In this document: one piece after another, positions 8,103 to 18,260 of the stretch
Layout of the letters: every line of letters begins with the position of its first letter
Numbering within the stretch: the stretch's first letter is position 1
Origin: Oscillatoria salina IIICB1
GTDB lineage: Bacteria; Cyanobacteriota; Cyanobacteriia; Cyanobacteriales; SIO1D9
Length of the DNA stretch: 54,973 bases
Direction of reading: 5' to 3'
NCBI RefSeq assembly: GCF_020144665.1
Contig: NZ_JAAHBQ010000050.1
Span: forward strand, 1-54,973
Program-made: the position numbers and the translations under genes
Notes under the pieces: generated by a model
Database searches by the model: none
The model's input: the letters and a program-made list of their open reading frames with translations, nothing else
What the model was told of the DNA's origin: nothing

Positions 8103-8510
8103 CTAAGCAATACGGTCGAGTAACTGACGACGCTTTTGTTCAAACTCATACTCAGACATTAGCCCTTCCTGACGCAAGCGGTCTAACTCCCGAAGAGAAT
8201 CAGCGATCGCGCTCACTTGATAAGGGTCAACCGAAACCGAAGCCAAATCGCCTCCTGACGACATCGATAGCAAACCCACATTAAACCTACGATTAAACTC
8301 TTCGCCATCCTGCGCTAAATACCACACAGCTTCAATTGCACAAGCAATCCGAGGAATTGGCGTAGCCCACAAAAGTAAATACACCAGACCCCAAAGAGGC
8401 TGACCGAGATAAAGCTTGTGTAATCCCGCCAAAGGCGTTACCGTTCCCACCAAAGCAAGAATTATTGCTACTCTCCGACTTTTCGGCTTGTTGAAAAGGT
8501 TATCAATCAC
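8103..8510 (-). CDS. TM2-like membrane protein with C-terminal SHOCT motif
   Basis: A 135-residue protein. Two hydrophobic helices (about 13-30 and 34-60) follow a basic N-terminus, with GLHKLYLGQPLWGLVYLL typical of TM2/NINE proteins. The last 35 residues, ending with LDRLRQEGLMSEYEFEQKRR, form a SHOCT-type short helical module (LxxLxxxGxISExEFExKK). SHOCT modules are usually oligomerisation elements at the ends of membrane proteins. It is the first gene of a likely two-gene operon with the helix-hairpin-helix gene. Function unknown. Confidence 0.85.
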   Translation of the reverse strand: MIDNLFNKPKSRRVAIILALVGTVTPLAGLHKLYLGQPLWGLVYLLLWATPIPRIACAIEAVWYLAQDGEEFNRRFNVGLLSMSSGGDLASVSVDPYQVSAIADSLRELDRLRQEGLMSEYEFEQKRRQLLDRIA

Positions 8511-8642
8511 CGGGACTAAAGGTGCTATAACACCACCAAAACAACAGTTTCTTTCTTTCTTTATGATATTGACTTACTTCGAGCAAGGGAATTTTTTCTC
8601 CACTGTTGACATCCTCTTTTTTAATCCTAAAGCGCAAACACC

Positions 8643-8731
8643 TTGACTTCCCGATACGGAAAACCGTATTTTACGGCAACTTTCGACTACTCTAGAATGA
8701 GATCGAGTGTTTCCGTGGTAGGTGGATAGTC
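8643..8731 (+). promoter_or_regulatory. Putative promoter and operator-like hairpin for the DUF1825 gene
   Basis: An inverted repeat ATACGG-AAAA-CCGTAT (8654-8669) is followed by a possible -35 (TTACGG, 8671-8676) and a good -10 (TAGAAT, 8693-8698) with a 16-bp spacer, 33 bp before the ATG of the DUF1825 gene. The inverted repeat abuts the -35 and could be an operator. Confidence 0.35.
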
Positions 8732-9055
8732 ATGGGATTTTTTGACTCGGAAGTAGTTCAGCAAGAAGCCAAGCAATTATTTGAAGATTATCAATCCCTT
8801 ATGAAACTAGGGGGCGATTACGGCAAATTCGATCGCGAAGGAAAAAAAATTTACATCCAGCAAATGGAAGAAATGATGGAGCGCTACCGCATTTTTATGA
8901 AGCGGTTCGAGCTTTCAGATGATTTTATGGCACAAATGACCGTACAACAACTTAAAACTCAACTAAGTCAATTTGGCATTACTCCTCAGCAAATGTTCGC
9001 TCAAATGAATATAACCTTAGAGCGTATGAAAGCTGAATTAGAAAAGCAAAATTAA
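8732..9055 (+). CDS. DUF1825 family protein
   Basis: A 107-residue conserved cyanobacterial protein beginning MGFFDSEVVQQEAKQLFEDY. It is almost entirely charged helix with a Met-rich centre (QQMEEMMERYRIFMKRF) and a C-terminal segment where ITPQQMFAQMN precedes a last helix. No transmembrane segment, signal peptide or catalytic motif is visible. It is full length for the family. The family is widespread in cyanobacteria and its role is not established from sequence. It stands alone. Confidence 0.92.
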   Translation: MGFFDSEVVQQEAKQLFEDYQSLMKLGGDYGKFDREGKKIYIQQMEEMMERYRIFMKRFELSDDFMAQMTVQQLKTQLSQFGITPQQMFAQMNITLERMKAELEKQN

Positions 9056-9390
9056 AATATTGGCGATCGCGGATTGGCGACTAGGCACTGGGAAGACTTG
9101 GACGGATTAGTAAACAACCTCGCCGATTAGGGTCGAGGCTTTCAGTAACCCTGAAGTTATCGCACAAGACAACAACTGCGAGCATCCAGGCTGGTTGAAA
9201 GAGCAGCCCCAAAGCCCAATTACTAATATCGAACCCCTTATTTTCAACTCCTATCCCTCTCCGCCCTTGAAGGGCAAGGCTTCTCGGAGCTTTTTAGTGA
9301 ATAAACTAATTCATGCGCCTACGTGCTAACTAATAACGAACATCATTGGTCGCCAGCGACCAATGACCGACGACCAATCAAAGCTAAGTT
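9056..9390. other. Convergent intergenic region with two hairpins
   Basis: 335 bp between DUF1825 (+) and the penicillin-binding protein gene (-) with no supported ORF. At 9259-9297 CTCCG and CGGAG enclose a GCCCTT-G-AAGGGC inner hairpin and are followed by CTTTTTAG, a plausible factor-independent terminator for the plus strand. At 9343-9366 a perfect 10-bp stem, TCATTGGTCG-CCAG-CGACCAATGA, lies just past the stop of the minus-strand gene. The 200 bp before the first hairpin could be a 3' UTR or an independent small RNA. Nothing known was recognised. Confidence 0.45.
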
Positions 9391-11310
9391 TTAGGGACGA
9401 GGGAACTTAGAAGGAGAAGGGAAGTATTTGACAGGTTCATTTTTGAGCGCCTCACTCATAAATTGCCGCCAGATGGGAGCCGCGTGTCCGCCACCAGTCA
9501 CCCCAGCACCTAAAGGTCTGTAATTATCATTACCGATCCAAACTGCCGTAGAAAGCTGGGGAACGTAACCTACAAACCAAACATCACGCTCAGAAGAAGT
9601 AGTACCTGTTTTACCAGCAGCCGGACGACCAATATTGGCATTTTTACCTGTACCGCCAGCAATTACTCCTTTTAAAACCGTAGTTAGAGAAGCAGTAGCC
9701 CAAGGATCTAAAACCAATTTAGGTCTAGGGGTATTGTCAAGCAAAATATTGCCGTTACTGTCAGTGACGCGCACGATCACTGTAGGATCGGAATGCCAGC
9801 CATTGCTAGCAAAAGTAGCATAAGATCCCGCCATTTCTAGAGGAGTTACACCAATAGCACCCAAAGGTAAAGAAACCACAGGTTCCAGAGGACTCTTAAT
9901 GCCTAAAATTCGACAAACTTCGATAACTTTATCAAGTCCCACAGCCCTACCAATTTTCACAGCCGGAACGTTACGAGATTGAATTAAAGCAGTGCTGATA
10001 CTCATCGGTCCTGCGTAACCACCACCATAGTTTTTCGGACTGTAGTAACCAGAACCATCGCGATAGCTAACCGGAGTATCGTTGACTGTCGAATAAGGGC
10101 TATATTTACCGGAAGCAAAAGCAGCATAATAAACAAAAGATTTAAAAGCAGATCCCGGTTGACGACGAGACTGTACCGCGCGGTTAAACTGACTTTTTTC
10201 GTAATCTACCCCACCAACAAGAGCTTTGACAAAGTGAGTGCGCGGATCGACAGCTACTAACGCTACTTGGTCAGCATAAACACCGTAGCGACGTAGATTG
10301 CGGTGTCCTCGCTGGACAATTTCTTCCGCCTTCTGTTGAAAATAATAATCTACCGTAGTTTGGACGCGCATACCACCTTTGAGTACCGCATCGCGTCCGA
10401 AGCGATCGTTTAATTCGGAAATAACTGCTTCGGTAATGTAAGGCAGTTTACTGGTGCGCCATGCGGTCGGTTTACCTACTAATAGAGGTGCTTCGCGGGC
10501 GGTTTTCGCTTCCTCTGAGTTAATCCAACCTAACTCTTCCATCCGGCTCAGAACCACTGCCTGTCGCCGTTTAGTTTCGTCGTAGTTAATAAAAGGACTA
10601 TAATCTTCTGGAGCTTGAATTAACCCAGCCATCATCGCGGCTTCTGGTAGGGTAAGTTCCGAAGCCGGTTTGTTAAAGTAACTTTCCGCAGCAGTTTGAA
10701 CGCCGTAGTTGTTATGACCCCAATAGATACTATTGAGGTACATTTCCAGAATTTCATCTTTATTAAAAATTTGCTCGACTCGAATTGCTAAGACTGCTTC
10801 AGCGAGTTTACGGCTAACAGTGCGATCGCGAGAGAGGAAGAGATTTTTTACTAACTGCATGGTGATTGTTGAGCCACCTTCAACCACTGAACCTTGTTTC
10901 CAGTTAGCCACGAAAGCACGCCCAATACTATTGGGGTTAATACCTTCATGAAGATAAAAGTGGCTATCTTCGATCGCTAGGACTGCTCGCTTTAGTTCTG
11001 GAGAAACTTCGTCAAGTTTAACTACTTTACGATTAGCTTCACCGTGCAAACTGGCAAGAGGTCTACCTTTGATGTCATAAACATAAGTAGTTTCCGTGGG
11101 AGCATAACCCCGCAGCACTCTGACATCGGGAAGGTTGCGAAAGCTAACCGCTAAACCGACCAGTCCTCCAGCTACAACCGAACTGGTTAGCATGGTAATA
11201 CCTAGAATTGTGCCACCTGTTGCTTTGGCAACTCCTTTGGCAAAATTTATAGCTGGTGCAGTTGTAGCTTGCTTATTTTCTGTTTTTTGTCTAATGGTGC
11301 TAGTGGACAC
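9391..11310 (-). CDS. Class A penicillin-binding protein (PBP1a-like)
   Basis: Bifunctional peptidoglycan synthase of 639 residues. After a cytoplasmic tail and a transmembrane helix (about 33-56) comes the GT51 glycosyltransferase domain. It shows the catalytic Glu114 in EDSHFYLHEG, then EGGSTITMQLVKNLF and the RKLAEAVLAIRVEQ region. The transpeptidase domain has Ser387 in PGSAFK, the SRN triad at 445-447 and KTGT at 567-570, so all penicillin-binding motifs are intact. It links lipid II into strands and crosslinks the stem peptides on the outer face of the plasma membrane. It is transcribed alone, divergently from tyrS. There is no extra C-terminal domain. Confidence 0.96.
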   Translation of the reverse strand: MSTSTIRQKTENKQATTAPAINFAKGVAKATGGTILGITMLTSSVVAGGLVGLAVSFRNLPDVRVLRGYAPTETTYVYDIKGRPLASLHGEANRKVVKLDEVSPELKRAVLAIEDSHFYLHEGINPNSIGRAFVANWKQGSVVEGGSTITMQLVKNLFLSRDRTVSRKLAEAVLAIRVEQIFNKDEILEMYLNSIYWGHNNYGVQTAAESYFNKPASELTLPEAAMMAGLIQAPEDYSPFINYDETKRRQAVVLSRMEELGWINSEEAKTAREAPLLVGKPTAWRTSKLPYITEAVISELNDRFGRDAVLKGGMRVQTTVDYYFQQKAEEIVQRGHRNLRRYGVYADQVALVAVDPRTHFVKALVGGVDYEKSQFNRAVQSRRQPGSAFKSFVYYAAFASGKYSPYSTVNDTPVSYRDGSGYYSPKNYGGGYAGPMSISTALIQSRNVPAVKIGRAVGLDKVIEVCRILGIKSPLEPVVSLPLGAIGVTPLEMAGSYATFASNGWHSDPTVIVRVTDSNGNILLDNTPRPKLVLDPWATASLTTVLKGVIAGGTGKNANIGRPAAGKTGTTSSERDVWFVGYVPQLSTAVWIGNDNYRPLGAGVTGGGHAAPIWRQFMSEALKNEPVKYFPSPSKFPRP

Positions 11311-11764
11311 GGCGATTTTACTTCCTCACTCAAAAAAAGATTCAACTCGCTCCCGCAGGTTAACAAAACGTCAACACTTTCCTTTAGATGATTACATTAA
11401 TTTACTAACTAACGCAGGATTAAGTAGAAAATTTTACTCTGTCTTACTTTGTATGGTACTGGTTATGAAAATTATTGCTAGGGGTCTTGGGTGGGGAAAT
11501 ACTAACTGGCACACTCTAGATATCTCGCCTAACTTGTTTTTCGTCAAAATAGTAGTAGCCTACAACATTAGAGGTGGATTTAGCTAGTACCGCCTGGGGT
11601 CAAAGATCCTGGTTTAGGGATTGATTTGAGGATAATTTTCCTTTCACAATCGTAAAAAACAGCTAGTTAAGAAAAATTTGTCAATGGTTTGGCATTGTTG
11701 GCAATTTATAATAGATAGGCTGAGTGCCAGCAGTTGTTGATTTTTAATTAGATGAGATCGCTTT
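11311..11764. promoter_or_regulatory. Divergent promoter region of PBP and tyrS
   Basis: 454 bp without a supported gene. A plus-strand frame at 11135-11587 is only the shadow of the PBP gene running out. A perfect TATAAT (11707-11712) lies about 53 bp before the tyrS ATG and is preceded by two TTGGCA hexamers (11689, 11698). Neither hexamer is at the standard 17-bp spacing, so the -10 is better supported than the -35. Confidence 0.35.
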
Positions 11765-12988
11765 ATGCCGCCAGGAAACCAAACCTCGGATCTTGATTGG
11801 CTTTTTCGGGGAACTAGTGAAATTTTCCCAGATCGTCCGGATTCTCAAAACCCTCAAGAGAATTTGGCTCAACTTTTGGCACAATCTGACCGACCTTTAC
11901 GAGTTAAGTTGGGTATTGACCCTACTGGTGCTGACATCCACTTGGGTCATAGTATCTCATTTCGCAAGTTACGAGCGTTTCAGGATGCCGATCATGTAGC
12001 TGTCCTAATTATTGGTGATTTTACTGCTCAAATTGGCGATCCGACTGGTAAGTCGGAGGTACGTCGCCAATTATCTCCCCAGGAAGTTCGGGAAAATGCT
12101 CGCGATTATTTGGATCAGTTGCGTCCAATTTTGGATTTTGATACGCCGGGACGTTTGGAAATTCGCTATAACTCGGAGTGGCTGTCAAAGTTGGATTTGG
12201 CAAAAATTCAGGAGTTATTGGCGACAATGACTGTGGGGCAAATGTTGGCGAAGGAAGGCTTTGCTGAACGTTTTAGCCAAGAAAATCCGATTTATTTGCA
12301 TGAGTTTCTTTACCCTTTGATGCAAGGTTATGATTCGGTGGCTGTACAGGCTGATGTGGAGTTGGGCGGAACTGACCAAAAGTTTAATATTGCGGTGGGA
12401 AGGGATTTGCAACGACATTTTGGTCAAAAACCTCAGTTTGGTTTGTTACTGCCGATTTTAATCGGGACTGATGGGGTGCAAAAGATGTCGAAGTCTTTGG
12501 GAAATTATGTGGGGTTGAAGGAAGATCCTCTGACGATGTACTCGAAGTTACAGGGAATTCCTGATGCGTTGTTGGATGAGTATTTTGAGTTGTTGACTAA
12601 TTTGTTTTTGGATGAATTGCCAGAAAATCCGCGCGATCGCCAAAAACTTTTGGCTTTGGATGTGGTTTCTCAATATCACGGTAAGGATGTCGCTCTCAAA
12701 GCTAGAGAATCTCTAGAAAATATTAGTGGTGGCGATACTGCGGCGGCGGAAGCTGTGCCAACTTATTCTTTGTCTAATGTACAATTTCCCGCTCCTGTTT
12801 ACTACATTCTCAATGCTAGTGGTTTGTGTAAAAGTAGTGGCGAAGGACGACGACAAATTCAAGGTGGTGCGGTGCGTTTGGATGGAGATCGCTTGACTGA
12901 TGCTACTCTCGAGATTCAATCTCCTGAAGAACTATCTGGTAAAGTCTTACAAGTTGGTAAGAAAAAGTTTGTCCGTCTGATTCCCTAA
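11765..12988 (+). CDS. tyrS: Tyrosyl-tRNA synthetase
   Basis: Class I aminoacyl-tRNA synthetase charging tRNA-Tyr, 407 residues, of the shorter bacterial (TyrZ-like) type. The HIGH motif is HLGH (59-62) after [10 protein letters not shown], and the active-site strand [17 protein letters not shown] follows. [14 protein letters not shown] (195-208) contacts the substrates and KMSKS is at 240-244. An S4-like RNA-binding domain makes up roughly the last 65 residues ([19 protein letters not shown]). The ATG at 11765 gives a normal N-terminus. A short heptamer array separates it from pyrF. Confidence 0.97.
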   Translation: MPPGNQTSDLDWLFRGTSEIFPDRPDSQNPQENLAQLLAQSDRPLRVKLGIDPTGADIHLGHSISFRKLRAFQDADHVAVLIIGDFTAQIGDPTGKSEVRRQLSPQEVRENARDYLDQLRPILDFDTPGRLEIRYNSEWLSKLDLAKIQELLATMTVGQMLAKEGFAERFSQENPIYLHEFLYPLMQGYDSVAVQADVELGGTDQKFNIAVGRDLQRHFGQKPQFGLLLPILIGTDGVQKMSKSLGNYVGLKEDPLTMYSKLQGIPDALLDEYFELLTNLFLDELPENPRDRQKLLALDVVSQYHGKDVALKARESLENISGGDTAAAEAVPTYSLSNVQFPAPVYYILNASGLCKSSGEGRRQIQGGAVRLDGDRLTDATLEIQSPEELSGKVLQVGKKKFVRLIP

Positions 12989-13010
12989 ACAAGGAAGAGA
13001 GGGAAGAGGG

Positions 13011-13068
13011 GGTTTTCAGTGACCAATCCCTAATCCCCAGTCCCTAATCCCCAATCACTAATCCCCCG
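13011..13068. repeat. Short STRR heptamer array between tyrS and pyrF
   Basis: A GGTTTTCAGTGACC segment leads into degenerate CCCTAAT/CCCCAGT/CCCCAAT heptamers that end 6 bp before the pyrF start codon. Same class as the arrays elsewhere in the window, and nearly fills the 86-bp gap. Confidence 0.8.
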
Positions 13069-13074
13069 ATCGCT

Positions 13075-13773
13075 ATGAATCATGAGAAAATTATTGTTCC
13101 TTTAGATGTCCCAACGTTATCGGAGGCGATCGCGTTACTCGATCTTTTGCCTCAAGTTAGCTTCTGGAAGGTTGGCTTGGAATTATTTGTCAATTGTGGA
13201 CAAGAAATCTTAACAATTTTGCACAATCGACAAAAACGGATTTTCCTCGATCTCAAATTCCATGACATTCCTAATACGCTCGCTGGTGCTTGTTGTTCGG
13301 TGCAAAAATATCAAGTAGATTTGCTCACAATTCACGCTACTGCGGGACGAAAAGCTTTGCAAGCCGCAGTTGCAGCCGTGGAAAATGCTAATCAAAGACC
13401 AAAATTGCTGGCTGTGACGCTACTGACAAGTATTAATTCACGGGAATTAGCTTTTGACCTAAAAATCCCTTTAGAATTGCCGGAATATGCTTTACAAATG
13501 GCACTTTTAGCGAAAGAATCGGGTTTAGATGGCGCAATTTGTTCGCCTCAAGAAGCAGCGCAATTACGGCAAGTATGTGGAGAAGATTTTCTCTTAGTTT
13601 GTCCCGGAGTGCGCCCCAGTTGGGCTGATGCAGGCGATCAACGCCGGGTGATGACTCCAGAAAAGGCGATCGCTGCGGGTGCAGATTATTTGGTCATCGG
13701 TCGTCCAATTACGGCTGCTGACAATCCTAAACTAGCTTGGGAGCGCATTTGTCAAGACTTGAGTAATCTCTAA
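13075..13773 (+). CDS. pyrF: Orotidine 5'-phosphate decarboxylase
   Basis: Final step of UMP synthesis, decarboxylating OMP. At 232 residues it is a normal bacterial type I enzyme. The catalytic Asp-Lys-x-x-Asp array is in [10 protein letters not shown] (Asp59, Lys61, Asp64). Asp11 in VPLDVP and Lys32 in WKVGLE complete the active site, and [10 protein letters not shown] near the end binds the phosphate. It starts 87 bp after tyrS and is followed 27 bp later by a secreted hypothetical protein on the same strand, with which it may share a transcript. Confidence 0.96.
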   Translation: MNHEKIIVPLDVPTLSEAIALLDLLPQVSFWKVGLELFVNCGQEILTILHNRQKRIFLDLKFHDIPNTLAGACCSVQKYQVDLLTIHATAGRKALQAAVAAVENANQRPKLLAVTLLTSINSRELAFDLKIPLELPEYALQMALLAKESGLDGAICSPQEAAQLRQVCGEDFLLVCPGVRPSWADAGDQRRVMTPEKAIAAGADYLVIGRPITAADNPKLAWERICQDLSNL

Positions 13774-13800
13774 AAATCGCTTTCGAGTCAAGATATTTTT

Positions 13801-14373
13801 ATGCGCTACCTATTGACTTTTTTATTAATTTATGTATTAAATCTTGTTCCTTTTTACCCGCGTTTGTCGCTACTTTTAGCACAACCAAACCAAGCAATAA
13901 ATAATAACTCAACTTGTCCCACAGATGTAAAAATTTTAACCGAGCAAATGCTCAAAGACCTGCCCAGTTACGCAAATCGAGTCATTCAAAGAGCGCGACG
14001 TTTAGACAGAGATGTAGATATCTTCAGCTATGTAATTATCGCAGGAAGGGCTGAATTTGAGCCTCTCACCCTCGGTCCAGGGGAATATAATCCAGCACCA
14101 AACGCGATCGCCTTAGAACCACCTCAACAAATATTTTTTACCACCCTAGAACGACAATATACCGACGAAAAAGCCATCGAAACACAACACTATCACTGGT
14201 TATTTTTAGTCCAAACTGACAGTGGTTGGCGAGTAGTCACAATTTTTTCCCGACTGGGTTCCCCCTCAGCAGAACGTCCGCCCTTACCCCCACGAGAAAC
14301 CAGTAAAGGCGTAATCGGTCAAGCAGTTAAACTATGGTTACGGGATTGCCGTGCGGGTACGTTACGCAGTTAA
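13801..14373 (+). CDS. Secreted conserved hypothetical protein
   Basis: 190 residues with a clear Sec signal peptide: MRYLL, a hydrophobic core to about residue 24, then a likely cut after LLLAQ. The mature part begins with a Cys in NNSTCPTDVK and has another in DCRAG at the end, which could form a disulphide. In between are LPSYANRVIQRARRL and a beta-rich domain with TQHYHWLFLVQTDSGWRVVTI. I recognise this only as a cyanobacterial hypothetical type and can give no function. It follows pyrF by 27 bp. Confidence 0.75.
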   Translation: MRYLLTFLLIYVLNLVPFYPRLSLLLAQPNQAINNNSTCPTDVKILTEQMLKDLPSYANRVIQRARRLDRDVDIFSYVIIAGRAEFEPLTLGPGEYNPAPNAIALEPPQQIFFTTLERQYTDEKAIETQHYHWLFLVQTDSGWRVVTIFSRLGSPSAERPPLPPRETSKGVIGQAVKLWLRDCRAGTLRS

Positions 14374-14440
14374 TTTAAGATTGGGATCTAGCTCGTGGTT
14401 CTTGGTTGTGAGATCCTAAAAATAGGTTAACTACAGTTAA

Positions 14441-15424
<984 letters not shown>

Positions 15425-15546
15425 GTTCGATGCTGTAGCAAATATCCTTAAAAAAGTAGCGGCGACTTTGAAGTTTTCTCTCAAAGGAGTCAGTAGTGGC
15501 GCTTTGACTACGCCAAATAGAGTCCATTTTTGGATGGCTTAAGAAT

Positions 15547-15576
15547 CCCCTCCCTTTAGCAACGCGGAGGGAGGGG
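15547..15576 (+). terminator. GC-rich hairpin downstream of por
   Basis: A perfect 9-bp inverted repeat, CCCCTCCCT and AGGGAGGGG, with a 12-nt loop lies 122 bp after the por stop. No T-run follows (AGCAGTTAAG), so it may be an RNA 3'-end stabiliser rather than an intrinsic terminator. Confidence 0.45.
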
Positions 15577-15694
15577 AGCAGTTAAGAATACAAGATCTTG
15601 GTAGTAAATTAACTTATCGCTAGCTCAAAAGCGGCGGAGAGATAGATTATCCTGTAAGGGATACCCTTGAATTGGGTAAAAAAGATTATTCGGC

Positions 15695-17347
15695 ATGGCT
15701 AAATTAACACTGATACAGCGTAACTACTACTATCTCCTCGAAGCCGAACGTAGTGGCATTCATAAGCCAATACTAGCGGCACTTTATGCAGCTAGTGCTG
15801 CACCTTCTCTGGCTGATGGGGAAACTGGATTAGGAATTTTTCCCGTGAATCAAATTTCCTCGGAACAGCTTGATACTTTTCCCGAACAGGTACAGTATGC
15901 AGCGAATACAATTCGCGCTTTGACTGATAGTTTAATTAATTTGGGTTGGTCGGGAGAGGATCTTTGGAATGCTGAAAAAGGTCGCTACAGTGACAAATTT
16001 GTGGAAACAGTAGCTGATGGGTATATTCCTACAGCGAAGGAAAAGGCAGCCGCACGTTTAGAGTCTACGGATTTTGGGAAACTTTTGTCTGCTTATCGGG
16101 TAGACATGGAAATTAATTTCGATTATTCCCAACTGCCGCAAAATTTAGCTTATTTAGATACGGCATTGTTGAAATTAGTGGAGCGCGTTCCTGAGTATTA
16201 TTTAGGTTGGGCGCACCAGCGAGATGCCTTATTGGAAGCAGCGCGGTTGTGGCGGAAATTAGATAGTCAAGAAAGTGCGAGATCGGCTTTGGCGGCTGAG
16301 GCGAATGTTTTGCCGGAAAATTTAACTGAGTCCGAGTTAGATTTGCTCCTGAAGGAGTACGTGGAGCGCATTTCTGCTAATTATGGGGGCTATCCCCATC
16401 AGCGAGAAGCTTTGCTGCGTTTGACTCAACTGTGGCGACAGTTGGAAAGTAGAGTAGAAGCGATCGCCTCTCTGGAAAATAATACTTCTCCCGATCCAGG
16501 GTTAGCATCTCTCGATCCGGCTTTGATTGCTTTTGTGCGACGAGTTCCTCAATATTACGAAGGTAAGGGTCAACAACGCAATGCTTTGACAGAAGCTTTT
16601 CGAGTTTGGCGACAGTTAAGCGATCGCGCGGAGGTTTTGGAGGTTTTAGGAATCGATCCGACAATCCTCACTGCTAATACTGGCGAACAAGAAAGTTTAG
16701 TTAATCTGGCGACTCAGTTAGACATGGAATTGCTGAGTTTTGTCCAACGTATTCCTAGCGCTTATCAAGAAATAGATTATCAGCGAGAAGCTTTGCTCCG
16801 ACTTGTCCAACTTTGGCGAGGTTTGAAGACGCGCAGCCAAACGATCGCCTCTTTAAGCGAAGACTTAAAAATTTTAGCTAGAGAACGTCCTCAAATCGAA
16901 GATCGATTCCGAGCGATCGCTATTCCCCCTCGCCCGGAAAACTGGACTCCAGAGAACATTCAGCTTTTTGCACCAATTATCCCAGATGGCGCTTTTACCT
17001 GGGCAGAAGCCACCGCAGGCGGGATTTTTATACCTTCAGATCTAACAACCGTAGAAGCGATTGTCAGGATTGCTACACTAGCACAAAGGGTGCGCGATCG
17101 CCTTGGTCTTCCCTTGATTATCGCTAGCTGGTATCGTCCTCCTCACGTTAACCATGCGCTTGGTGGGGCGAAAACTAGTCGTCATTGCTTTGGAGACGCG
17201 ATCGATTTTGTTTGCGAACATCTCACGGGAAATCAAATTTACTGGACTTTAGACCCTTGGTTCCCTGGTGGTTTAGGTCGATATACGCAGTTTCCCTACC
17301 TTTGCCACATTGATGCGCGGGGATACCGGGCAAGGTGGCAGCATTAG
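15695..17347 (+). CDS. M15-type peptidase with four internal helical repeats
   Basis: A 550-residue protein in three parts. Residues 1-130 form a helical region (QRNYYYLLEAERSGIHKPIL) of uncertain nature. Residues 154-200, 214-260, 273-319 and 342-388 are four copies of a 47-residue motif of the pattern LxxxLLxFVxRxPxYYxxxxxQRxALLxxxxLWRxL. The C-terminus is an M15-like zinc peptidase/D-Ala-D-Ala carboxypeptidase domain with SRHCFGDAID (His497, Asp504) and CHIDARG (His538) as metal ligands. No signal peptide is visible. The metal site suggests cleavage of peptidoglycan peptides, and the repeats may bind wall or partner proteins. No operon partner is evident. Confidence 0.8.
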   Translation: MAKLTLIQRNYYYLLEAERSGIHKPILAALYAASAAPSLADGETGLGIFPVNQISSEQLDTFPEQVQYAANTIRALTDSLINLGWSGEDLWNAEKGRYSDKFVETVADGYIPTAKEKAAARLESTDFGKLLSAYRVDMEINFDYSQLPQNLAYLDTALLKLVERVPEYYLGWAHQRDALLEAARLWRKLDSQESARSALAAEANVLPENLTESELDLLLKEYVERISANYGGYPHQREALLRLTQLWRQLESRVEAIASLENNTSPDPGLASLDPALIAFVRRVPQYYEGKGQQRNALTEAFRVWRQLSDRAEVLEVLGIDPTILTANTGEQESLVNLATQLDMELLSFVQRIPSAYQEIDYQREALLRLVQLWRGLKTRSQTIASLSEDLKILARERPQIEDRFRAIAIPPRPENWTPENIQLFAPIIPDGAFTWAEATAGGIFIPSDLTTVEAIVRIATLAQRVRDRLGLPLIIASWYRPPHVNHALGGAKTSRHCFGDAIDFVCEHLTGNQIYWTLDPWFPGGLGRYTQFPYLCHIDARGYRARWQH

Positions 17348-17450
17348 AATGCTACTTAGTCTCATCTTTGTGGAATCTAAATATTTTTATGCTGAGATTG
17401 AGGGCATCCTAGAAATAGATATGCCATTTTAACTAACAAGAGTGGAGATT

Positions 17451-18260
17451 ATGTCTTCTCAATTATTTTTGATCGAACCTGTGTTGGCTCAAACTGAAGC
17501 TAGCCAACCACCTGCGCCGGAATCAGCGCCACCTTCCGGTAGTTTTTCCTTACCTGCCAAAATTTTTCTTTCTACAACAATTTTACTAGCGATTGGCGCG
17601 ATCGCTTTGGCAGTTTACGGCAAACTCGAATTCGAGAAAAGGGATAAAGCACTTAAGTTTGAAAAGTTCAAAACGAGAGAGTTACAGAAAAAGTTGAAAT
17701 TAGCTCTCAATACGATCAAGAAAATGGAAACTAATCCTGACTTGGTTCACTCGCGGGAATTTAATCTCGATTATCTGAGATTACGCATGGAAGATGAGGT
17801 GTTTCACTTCGCGATCGTTAACCATATTAAAGTTAAAGTCAAGCAATTAATTGGTGCAGCACTGCGTCCAGATACGAGAGAAAGTACAGTTGGTATTGCT
17901 AATACAAGCGGACGACAAATTGATGAAAAATTTGATGTCACTTATGATACAGTCACCAGAAGTGGCAAGAGACAAAAGGGCGTTTTATTTCGCATTCAAA
18001 TCAAGTTAACCAAATTACCAACTCAGTCTACTTCTACGACAATCAATCAAATTATTGACTGTATTGAAAAGTTTTTGATGCCAGAAGAAAATCACGAAAA
18101 CTGGTATCCTACTATTCAAGGTCGTATTGTCACAATGGAGTGGGATCAAAAGGCAAAACCAACTCCTTTACTGGTTTTACAGCAATCAACTGAAGGCGGT
18201 GGCGTTACTCTTAATCCGAAATGGGGAGGTAACACTCGCAAGTCTCCAGCTAAATCTTAA
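17451..18260 (+). CDS. Membrane-anchored conserved hypothetical protein
   Basis: 269 residues from the ATG at 17451 (a GTG nine bases earlier is also possible; GTGGAG precedes the ATG). A short Pro/Ala-rich N-terminus is followed by one transmembrane helix (KIFLSTTILLAIGAIALAVYG) and then a basic coiled-coil-like stretch (EFEKRDKALKFEKFKTRELQ). A folded cytoplasmic domain of about 150 residues follows, with EFNLDYLRLRMEDEVFHFAI and a C-terminal beta-rich part. I do not know its function. The stop codon lies directly against the convergent devA stop, so the two transcripts meet head on. Confidence 0.75.
   Translation: MSSQLFLIEPVLAQTEASQPPAPESAPPSGSFSLPAKIFLSTTILLAIGAIALAVYGKLEFEKRDKALKFEKFKTRELQKKLKLALNTIKKMETNPDLVHSREFNLDYLRLRMEDEVFHFAIVNHIKVKVKQLIGAALRPDTRESTVGIANTSGRQIDEKFDVTYDTVTRSGKRQKGVLFRIQIKLTKLPTQSTSTTINQIIDCIEKFLMPEENHENWYPTIQGRIVTMEWDQKAKPTPLLVLQQSTEGGGVTLNPKWGGNTRKSPAKS

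Noticed and set aside
11135-11587. Plus-strand 150-codon frame
   Set aside because: Mostly antisense to the penicillin-binding protein gene, with no recognisable domain.
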